DNA of 23,437 bases, from positions 1 to 23,437 of the forward strand of contig JAQBRC010000010.1 of NCBI GenBank assembly GCA_028286705.1, given 5' to 3'. The first letter of the stretch is position 1, and every line of letters begins with the position of its first letter. This document shows, piece after piece, positions 14,303 through 19,771 of this stretch. Made by a program: the position numbers and the translations under genes. Origin of the DNA: Candidatus Nomurabacteria bacterium (lineage in GTDB: Bacteria; Patescibacteriota; Minisyncoccia; Phycocordibacterales; UBA9973). The notes under the pieces are model-generated. The model saw nothing but the letters and a program-made list of their open reading frames with translations, was not told the DNA's origin and ran no database searches.

Positions 14303-14789
14303 AGTTTCCGATAAGATAGTTAAGATTGTTATTATCCCAACCAGGAAAAGGACCTCCTTTCGGATTTTCTAGTCGAGTACCGAGAATATAGTCCCCCTTT
14401 GATCCTGTTTGAACATAGGTAATTCCTGGGCCAGTTATCTTGAATCCTCGTGTGTAGTAATAACCATACTGCGTTGCAATATTTGTGGGATCATTGCTGA
14501 TAGAAGAAATATATTGAGGAACTATAAGCATTGCACTCATTGGTGGATAAGACCCTCCAGTAGTAGTACACGCATCCTGACCTGATACATTACAAGGTGG
14601 ATAAAAGCCATTATCGTTGTAATAGGATTCTAATGCTATCTGTATTTCATGCAAATCAGACATTCGCTTTGCGTCACGAGCTTTTAGCCGCGCACTGTTA
14701 AGAGACGCGAGAATTACTGACGCCAGGATGCCGATGATGGCAATGACGACAAGGAGCTCGATAAGGGTAAATCCTTGTTGTTTTTTCAT
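14301..14789 (-). CDS. Type IV pilin-like protein (pilin B of the inverted pair)
   Basis: 162 aa. The signal is MKKQQG|FTLIELLVVIAIIGILASVI, cleaved after G6, with the conserved Glu at E11. The spine helix is SARLKARDAKRMSDLHEIQIALESYYNDNGFYP, a pattern typical of type IV pilins and type II secretion pseudopilins. The globular part has PPCNVSGQDACTT (a Cys pair), QYGYYYTRGFKITGPGITYVQTGSKGDYILGTRLE and a short C-terminus. It resembles many Parcubacterial pilins more than pilin A does. -10 TATACT (14802-14797) lies 7 nt upstream of the ATG, within the intergenic gap to thrS. The 5' 100 bp is shared exactly with pilin A. Confidence 0.92.
   Translation of the reverse strand: MKKQQGFTLIELLVVIAIIGILASVILASLNSARLKARDAKRMSDLHEIQIALESYYNDNGFYPPCNVSGQDACTTTGGSYPPMSAMLIVPQYISSISNDPTNIATQYGYYYTRGFKITGPGITYVQTGSKGDYILGTRLENPKGGPFPGWDNNNLNYLIGN
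14677..14776. repeat. 100-bp perfect inverted repeat, right copy (pilin B)
   Basis: Reverse complement of 13613-13712 with no mismatch seen. About half GC by hand count, higher than surrounding genes. The two copies face each other across 964 bp. Confidence 0.95.
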
Positions 14790-14796
14790 ATGGAAC

Positions 14797-14802
14797 AGTA
14801 TA
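14797..14802 (-). promoter_or_regulatory. -10 box of pilin B
   Basis: TATACT on the minus strand, 7 nt before the ATG at 14789, implying a near-leaderless mRNA. Confidence 0.6.
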
Positions 14803-14813
14803 CCAATAAAAAA

Positions 14814-16562
14814 CTATAATGTACGGTCTTTTATTTCAGTTGCAATTCGAGCAATGAAATCTTCAATTGAAATCCCTTCTAGCTTCAGGTCGTTTCGGCC
14901 CTCAACTGTCAGTGTGTCAGAAGATTGTTCCTTTTCTCCGATAACGATCTGATAAGGAATCTTTTCAGTCTTGGCGGTACGGATACGCTTGCCGAGACTT
15001 TCTGTTGTCGACATGGTTATGCGAATGTTGGCATCCTGCAATGCTGCTCTCACTTTTTCTCCATAGTCAGCAAATTTTTCTCCAACAGGAAGGATTGCAA
15101 CCTGTACTGGAGCGAGCCATACGGGAAAGGCACCACTAAAGTGTTCAATCATCACGCCCATAAAGCGTTCTATTGATCCAGAGATGGCACGATGGATAAC
15201 AACTGGTCGCTCCTTTTCGCCCTGTTCATTAATGTATGAAAGGTCAAAGCGTTCAGGCAGGTTGAAGTCACACTGAATAGTTGCTAGCTGCCATTCACGG
15301 CCAATTGCATCCTTGAACATGAAGTCGAGCTTTGGTCCGTAGAATGCTGCTTCATCCTTGGCAGGAATGTATGGCAGGTTTTGAGCGATGCAGATATCGG
15401 TCAACGCCTTTTCTGCAGTTGCCCAGACTTCGTCGGAACCAAGATACTTCGAAGTGTCATCTCCGCGAAGAGAAAGACGCACCCAGTATCCATCAATCAT
15501 GCCCATAGTTGTATAGAATTCCTTGATGATGCCGACGATGGTGGTGATTTCTTCTCCGATCTGTGCAGGACGACAGAATAGGTGGCCGTCGTCTTGTGTG
15601 ATAGCTCGAACGCGAGTGAGGCCACTAAGCTGACCAGTCTTTTCGTCACGGTATACAGTTGCAGGTTCGAAGTATCGAACAGGCATGTCACGATATGAGA
15701 ACTGGTTGTCAGCAAAGATCTGCATGTGGTGTGGGCAGTTCATTGGCTTCAGGTAGAACTTCTCCTTTGAAGTTCCTCCGAATACAGAGAACATGTCATC
15801 CATGTAGTGTCCTGCATGGCCAGATGTTTCGTACAGTGCTTCTTTGGCAACATGAGGTGTCCATACACGGCTGTATCCTTTCTTAACATGCAGACTCCAC
15901 AGGTATTCTTCAAGTTCCTTGCGGACAATCATGCCGTTTGGATGGAAGAGGGGAAGACCAGATCCGACAAGGTCAGAGATGGTGAAGAGCTTCAGTTCCT
16001 TGCCGAGTTTGCGATGATCGCGCTTCTTGGCTTCTTCCATCTGCCACTGATAGTGTTCAAGGTCTGCCTTTGAGTTGAATGCAAGACCGTAAATACGAGT
16101 CAGCATTGGATTCTTTTCGTCTCCACGCCAGTATGCTCCGGCAATGCGGTCTAGTTTGAATGAATCAGGGTCAATGACACTAAGATCTTCAATGTGTCCG
16201 CCGCGACACAAGTCAACAAAGTCGCCCATAGTGTAGAGGGTGATTGGCTCGCCACGATCAGCGATTTCGTTAATCAGTTCAGTCTTGAACTCGTTTCCTT
16301 TGAAGAAATCCAATGCTTCCTCTTTGGAAACTTCCTTATGAGTCACAGTCTTCCATGTTGGAAGAATTTCTCGCATCTTGTTCTCGATAGTTATAAGATC
16401 TGCTTCGTTTACAGAACCTCCTGAGAACTTAGTGTCATAATAAAAACCATCTTCCACTGCTGGCCCTAGCGTCAACTTGGCATCAGGATAGATCTGCGTG
16501 ATCGCAGCTCCGAGAAGATGAGCAAGGGAATGGCGTTGATGTTCTGTATTATTGGTATTCAT
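14814..16562 (-). CDS. thrS: Threonyl-tRNA synthetase, TGS domain absent
   Basis: Class II synthetase charging tRNA-Thr; 582 aa, against about 640 in E. coli. The protein starts directly at the editing domain: RHSLAHLLGAAITQIYPDA has the HxxxH pair (H11, H15), and CRGGH supplies the other editing-site residues. The catalytic core has FYLKPMNCPHHMQIF (zinc Cys), RVRAITQDDGHLFCR (zinc His), ATIQCDFNLPERFDLSY and PVVIHRAISGSIERFMGVMIEH (third zinc ligand). The C-terminal anticodon-binding domain has PVQVAILPVGEKF and GKRIRTAKTEKIPYQIVIGEKE. The N-terminal TGS domain is missing. TATAGT (16574-16569) lies exactly 6 nt before the ATG, so the short N-terminus looks genuine. Confidence 0.97.
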   Translation of the reverse strand: MNTNNTEHQRHSLAHLLGAAITQIYPDAKLTLGPAVEDGFYYDTKFSGGSVNEADLITIENKMREILPTWKTVTHKEVSKEEALDFFKGNEFKTELINEIADRGEPITLYTMGDFVDLCRGGHIEDLSVIDPDSFKLDRIAGAYWRGDEKNPMLTRIYGLAFNSKADLEHYQWQMEEAKKRDHRKLGKELKLFTISDLVGSGLPLFHPNGMIVRKELEEYLWSLHVKKGYSRVWTPHVAKEALYETSGHAGHYMDDMFSVFGGTSKEKFYLKPMNCPHHMQIFADNQFSYRDMPVRYFEPATVYRDEKTGQLSGLTRVRAITQDDGHLFCRPAQIGEEITTIVGIIKEFYTTMGMIDGYWVRLSLRGDDTSKYLGSDEVWATAEKALTDICIAQNLPYIPAKDEAAFYGPKLDFMFKDAIGREWQLATIQCDFNLPERFDLSYINEQGEKERPVVIHRAISGSIERFMGVMIEHFSGAFPVWLAPVQVAILPVGEKFADYGEKVRAALQDANIRITMSTTESLGKRIRTAKTEKIPYQIVIGEKEQSSDTLTVEGRNDLKLEGISIEDFIARIATEIKDRTL

Positions 16563-16568
16563 CCAAAA

Positions 16569-16574
16569 ACTATA
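16569..16574 (-). promoter_or_regulatory. -10 box of thrS
   Basis: TATAGT on the minus strand, 6 nt before ATG 16562. There is no room for a T-box or other long leader. Confidence 0.65.
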
Positions 16575-16610
16575 GCATTTCTAAGGGTTTTTGCCAGCTA
16601 TTGACAAATG

Positions 16611-16639
16611 TTGAATTATTTGTTACTTTGAGATAAATT
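16611..16639 (+). promoter_or_regulatory. Candidate promoter of the Nudix-like gene
   Basis: TTGAAT (16611-16616), a 17-bp spacer and TAAATT (16634-16639), 7 nt before the ATG. An alternative is TTGACA (16601-16606) with TTACTT (16623-16628), which would leave an 18-nt leader. Confidence 0.45.
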
Positions 16640-16646
16640 ATCGAAA

Positions 16647-17291
16647 ATGATGGCAACTGAAACAGAGCTTATCTTGAGTAGTCCTCAGCAGCTCAAAAAG
16701 TACCTTGAAAAATTACCTAAAGAATTTGAACTACGTTTCCCCTCAATTACATCTCTTAAGGGTGACTTCGGAGTTATCATTGTTATTTATAACAAGAAAA
16801 CAAAAAGCGTTTTACTTGGTGCTTACAATACAACCCTTTCTGGCCTGCCAAAAGATAAAGTTAAAGTTGAATCAGATGACACTAGTATCAGTACTGAAGA
16901 AACCCCTTTCAACCTTTTGCGCTTTGGAATAGTGAAAGAAACAGGACTTGTATGTAACAGCGTTAAGTGGCTTGGCTTCCCTAAAAAGGTTAAAAATACC
17001 AATCCGGACGTTGATGATGAATATCATTGGCGAAACTATGGATTAGTTGACGACTTTAAAGGAAAGGTGAGGATGCCTGATCCGATATTAAATCCCAAAA
17101 TAAAGGAATTTGTTTGGGTAAAAGAATCTTTGCTTAACATACTATTTGAACAGCAAAAATTTATATCTGGCTCTCCCGTAAGACCGCATTCCCAAAAGGA
17201 AGGCTACGAACGTTTTGTAAAAAACAAGGAGCCGCGCTCTAAAATGCTTACCCTCACAGACGTGCTAAGAAGGAAATTTTCTCCAAATTGA
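16647..17291 (+). CDS. Nudix-like protein with degraded catalytic box
   Basis: 214 aa, soluble. A beta strand FGVIIVIYNKKTKSVLLGAY (41-60) is followed by EETPFNLLRFGIVKETGLVCNSVKWLGFP (84-112). That layout resembles the strand and Nudix helix of Nudix hydrolases, with ETGL (98-101) aligning to the end of REUxEExGU. The Arg-Glu pair and one Glu are replaced (F, G, K), so pyrophosphohydrolase activity is doubtful. The tail (NPKIKEFVWVKESLLNILFEQQKFISGSP) fits a Nudix C-terminal region. It may be a nucleotide or ADP-ribose sensor instead of an enzyme; the fold assignment itself is tentative. It is a single gene with its own promoter and terminator. The start ATGATG could be either Met. Confidence 0.7.
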   Translation: MMATETELILSSPQQLKKYLEKLPKEFELRFPSITSLKGDFGVIIVIYNKKTKSVLLGAYNTTLSGLPKDKVKVESDDTSISTEETPFNLLRFGIVKETGLVCNSVKWLGFPKKVKNTNPDVDDEYHWRNYGLVDDFKGKVRMPDPILNPKIKEFVWVKESLLNILFEQQKFISGSPVRPHSQKEGYERFVKNKEPRSKMLTLTDVLRRKFSPN

Positions 17292-17313
17292 ATCAGGTAA
17301 TTAAAATGTTAAC

Positions 17314-17350
17314 AAAGCCCACCCGTTATGCACGGTTGGGCTTTTTATTT
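17314..17350 (+). terminator. Terminator of the Nudix-like gene
   Basis: AAAGCCCacCCG-ttatgca-CGGttGGGCTTT, a stem with a 2-nt mismatch pair, followed by a T-rich tract. Confidence 0.88.
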
Positions 17351-17371
17351 TACTTTTTCCCAAGTCTGTAG

Positions 17372-17377
17372 TACTAT
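17372..17377 (+). promoter_or_regulatory. -10 box of rpmF
   Basis: TACTAT, 8 nt before the ATG at 17386, with TTACTT (17350-17355) as a weak -35 at 16 bp. Confidence 0.5.
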
Positions 17378-17385
17378 GTCCGGAT

Positions 17386-17595
17386 ATGGTAGTACGCATG
17401 AGACATACGCGCGCGCATACGGCTAATCGCCGTTCGCACCACGCATTAAAAAGCCCAGCTCTTTCAACAGACACGACTGGAACTGTACATATCCGTCATC
17501 GCGCAAGCATTGATGGGGTATACAAGGGACGTCAAGTCATTGGAGATCCTGTTAAGGCAGTGGTTAAAAAGCAACGTAAAGCAACTTCAAAATAA
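17386..17595 (+). CDS. rpmF: Ribosomal protein bL32, zinc-free type
   Basis: 69 aa, basic. MRHTRAHTANRRSHHALKSPAL matches the bL32 N-terminus (KRKTSKSRRNxRRSHxALxxP), and VYKGRQVIG matches the C-terminal YKGR motif. The four zinc-ribbon cysteines of classical L32 are absent: the middle is STDTTGTVHIRHRAS, and the protein has no Cys. It is a large-subunit protein near the peptidyl-transferase exit region. The start may be ATG 17386 or the Met at 17398. nusB-nudix follows after 8 nt, so they form an operon. Its neighbourhood with rnc and smc is the ancestral rpmF context. Confidence 0.9.
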   Translation: MVVRMRHTRAHTANRRSHHALKSPALSTDTTGTVHIRHRASIDGVYKGRQVIGDPVKAVVKKQRKATSK

Positions 17596-17603
17596 TCATC
17601 ATT

Positions 17604-18512
17604 ATGGCCAATCGGCACCTATCACGATCAATTGTTCTTCAAGCACTATTCGAATGGGATCTTTCAGGAAAACCTGAAGAGCTGAAGGCTATTATTGACC
17701 GTGACATAAAGGAATTCGCACCAGGACATACTGATGCTGATTTTATGTACGAGCTTGCGGAAACAGTGCAGCGCAAGCAGGCAATCATTGATGACATCAT
17801 CATGAAAGCAGCACCAGAATGGCCACTGGAAAAAATTTCAAACGTAGACCGCAACATCTTGCGTCTTGGTTTGGCTGAACTGTTGTTTGGCGATCGTGAC
17901 CAGGTTCCTCCTAAGGTGGCTATTAACGAGTCTATCGAACTAGCCAAGAACTTTGGCGGAGAGAACAGTGGCAAGTTCGTTAACGGAGTACTAGGTGCCG
18001 TATACAAGGAAATTGGCGAACCAGGAAAGGATCAGGCAACTAAGCCCAAGGTTGCTAACAAGTTTCCCGAAGAACCAATTGATATTTCTAAGCTTGTTGT
18101 TGAAGCGAAGGCGGGCGGTATCGTTCATGCCAAGCATGAAGGGAGCGATTATGTTGCTTTGGTACACGATGTCTTCGGATACTGGACTTTGCCTAAGGGC
18201 GGACTAGAAGGAGAAGAAACTAGCGAAGAAGGCGGCAAGCGAGAAATCGAAGAAAAGCTCGGTATCACTGTTGAAATTGGTCCAGAAATCGGAGCAATTG
18301 ATTATGTGGCGTCTCATCCTGAAAAAGGGAAAATTAGAAAGGTGGTTACCTTCTATCTAGCAGAGGCCAAATACCAAGAGCTTGATCTGCACAGTCACGG
18401 CGGGCTAGACAAGGCGCAGTGGTTCCCGTTGCACGAGGTAGTTGACCTGACGATTTATGATGATATATTGCCTCTTATAGCTAAGGCAATCGAGCTGATT
18501 ACCCATAAATAA
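17604..18512 (+). CDS. nusB: NusB transcription antitermination factor fused to a Nudix domain
   Basis: 302 aa in two parts. Residues 1-135 are NusB: RHLSRSIVLQALFEWD at the start, KISNVDRNILRLGLAELLF (77-95), PPKVAINESIELAKNFGGENSGKFVNGVLGAV (102-133). NusB with NusE binds boxA RNA during rRNA transcription. A linker (about 138-165) leads to a Nudix hydrolase domain with YWTLPKGGLEGEE and the Nudix box from G199 to I221 (E205, R213, E214, E217). K218 stands where the box normally has its last Glu. The stop is 19 nt before rnc. The frame is continuous, so the fusion does not look like a frameshift artefact. The Nudix substrate is unknown. Confidence 0.9.
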   Translation: MANRHLSRSIVLQALFEWDLSGKPEELKAIIDRDIKEFAPGHTDADFMYELAETVQRKQAIIDDIIMKAAPEWPLEKISNVDRNILRLGLAELLFGDRDQVPPKVAINESIELAKNFGGENSGKFVNGVLGAVYKEIGEPGKDQATKPKVANKFPEEPIDISKLVVEAKAGGIVHAKHEGSDYVALVHDVFGYWTLPKGGLEGEETSEEGGKREIEEKLGITVEIGPEIGAIDYVASHPEKGKIRKVVTFYLAEAKYQELDLHSHGGLDKAQWFPLHEVVDLTIYDDILPLIAKAIELITHK

Positions 18513-18516
18513 TAGC

Positions 18517-18522
18517 TATTAT
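18517..18522 (+). promoter_or_regulatory. Possible internal -10 box before rnc
   Basis: TATTAT, 9 nt before the rnc ATG. It may give rnc its own near-leaderless transcript besides read-through from nusB. Confidence 0.4.
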
Positions 18523-18531
18523 TTATATACA

Positions 18532-19224
18532 ATGAAAGACTTTACTCCATTTGAACAATCCCTCGGCATTGTCTTTAATGATCCAACCTTAATACAACGG
18601 GCGTTTACGCACAGGTCTTTTATCAACGAGAACCCAAAATCAGGCCTGGAACATAATGAGCGCTTTGAGTTTCTTGGCGATGCCGTTATCGAACTTATCG
18701 TAACCGACTATCTTTTCCGCAATTTCCCTACACACAATGAAGGAGACTTAACTGCATATCGTTCAGCATTGGTTAACGCAGTTATCATGGGCGAAGTTGC
18801 AACTGAACTTGGCATGAATGACTTCCTCCTTCTTTCAAAAGGGGAGGCTAAAGATACCGGCCGTGCACGTCAGACAATTCTTGCAAACACGTACGAATCA
18901 TTTGTTGGCGGCTTGTATCTCGATCAGGGATATGAACCATGCAAGCACTTTATTCACACAACATTGCTCCCTCGTCTTGAAGAGATTCTTAAGATGAAGA
19001 CATGGAAAGATGCAAAGAGTCAGGTGCAGGAAGAAGCACAGGAACGTCTTGGTCTCACCCCTTCATACCGCGTTATGGGTGAATCAGGTCCTGATCACGA
19101 CAAGTACTTCACTATCGGCGTATTCTTCGGAGAACAGAAGATTGCCGAAGGCAAGGGCAAGAGCAAGCAGGAAGCGCAGCAGACTGCAGCTCTGGCAGCT
19201 CTTGAAAAGAAAGGCTGGTTGTAA
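18532..19224 (+). CDS. rnc: Ribonuclease III
   Basis: Double-strand-specific endoribonuclease that matures rRNA precursors and trims structured RNAs; 230 aa, normal length. The catalytic domain carries the signature NERFEFLGDAV (42-52) with metal-binding E46 and D50. The second metal site reads ANTYESFVGGLYLDQG (118-133): E122 is kept, but the usual Asp three residues before it is N119. The dsRNA-binding domain covers about 157-230 (DAKSQVQEEAQERLGLTPSYRV, then KGKSKQEAQQTAALAALEKKG). It sits between nusB-nudix and smc, a common bacterial order. The rRNA leader in this window contains hairpins it could act on. Confidence 0.96.
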   Translation: MKDFTPFEQSLGIVFNDPTLIQRAFTHRSFINENPKSGLEHNERFEFLGDAVIELIVTDYLFRNFPTHNEGDLTAYRSALVNAVIMGEVATELGMNDFLLLSKGEAKDTGRARQTILANTYESFVGGLYLDQGYEPCKHFIHTTLLPRLEEILKMKTWKDAKSQVQEEAQERLGLTPSYRVMGESGPDHDKYFTIGVFFGEQKIAEGKGKSKQEAQQTAALAALEKKGWL

Positions 19225-19285
19225 TTTAAGGGGTGCATGGTATAACTACGGAAAAGAACCATTGTTTACCTTAAAACACCTTGTC

Positions 19286-19735
19286 ATGAAAAAAACTGCT
19301 GACTACACTCATGAAGAAAGGTTTGCTGTTGCTGCCTTTGATCAAAAATTTACGTACAGAAAAATTTTTAAGCCTATGCGACATGTTGCAATAGGTGGCG
19401 CTGTATTGTGCATACTTATCTTATTTTTCTATCATGTTCCGCATTTGTTTGCATGGGGTACCTTTATTATCATCTTTCAGTTGCTGACCGCTTTTTTTAT
19501 GTCCTATAAAAAAAGAACACCGTACCTTGAAAGAGTAAGGACTTCCCAGCTATGGAAAGAGGTCGGGGCAGAAATTAAAATCAAGCAATATGATGATTTT
19601 ATTGCTCTCTATGAGTCGCGTACTGATCACTCTATCGATGATAAGTGGGAACAATTGAAGGAACGGCGTCGGAAAGACAGAGATAGGGCGGTACATTACC
19701 TTTCTTGTTACAAGAAAAACCCATCAGCATGCTGA
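19286..19735 (+). CDS. Hypothetical membrane protein with charged helical tail
   Basis: 149 aa from the ATG at 19286. A soluble N-terminus (MKKTADYTHEERFAVAAFDQKF) is followed by two hydrophobic helices (about 38-50 and 54-68, VAIGGAVLCILILFFYHVPHLFAWGTFIIIFQLLTAFF). A cytosolic tail of about 75 residues, rich in Lys, Arg, Glu and Asp, comes next. No family is recognised. The frame is open back to 19010 inside rnc, but that part is a shadow of rnc. It lies between rnc and smc. Its last codons and TGA stop (19733-19735) are in the middle of the terminator palindrome. TATAAC near 19239-19244 could be its promoter. Confidence 0.72.
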   Translation: MKKTADYTHEERFAVAAFDQKFTYRKIFKPMRHVAIGGAVLCILILFFYHVPHLFAWGTFIIIFQLLTAFFMSYKKRTPYLERVRTSQLWKEVGAEIKIKQYDDFIALYESRTDHSIDDKWEQLKERRRKDRDRAVHYLSCYKKNPSAC

Positions 19736-19744
19736 TGGGTTTTT
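19715..19744 (+). terminator. Perfect 30-bp palindromic terminator containing a stop codon
   Basis: AAAAACCCATCAGCA / TGCTGATGGGTTTTT is exactly self-complementary. The TGA of the upstream gene lies in the right arm. smc has its own -10 just downstream. Confidence 0.93.
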
Positions 19745-19756
19745 ATTATTATTTGC

Positions 19757-19762
19757 TATACT
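19757..19762 (+). promoter_or_regulatory. -10 box of smc
   Basis: TATACT, 9 nt before the ATG at 19772, directly after the terminator T-run. Confidence 0.6.
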
Positions 19763-19771
19763 TATTCCATT

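Noticed and set aside
19010..19285. Extension of the 149-aa membrane protein into rnc
   Set aside because: The upstream part is an out-of-frame shadow of the rnc dsRNA-binding domain; good protein-like sequence begins at Met 19286.
19733..19735. Recoded UGA (code 25, as in some candidate phyla)
   Set aside because: Conserved Trp positions are UGG, conserved Gly positions use GGN, and in-frame UGA appears only as a terminal stop, so the standard code suffices.
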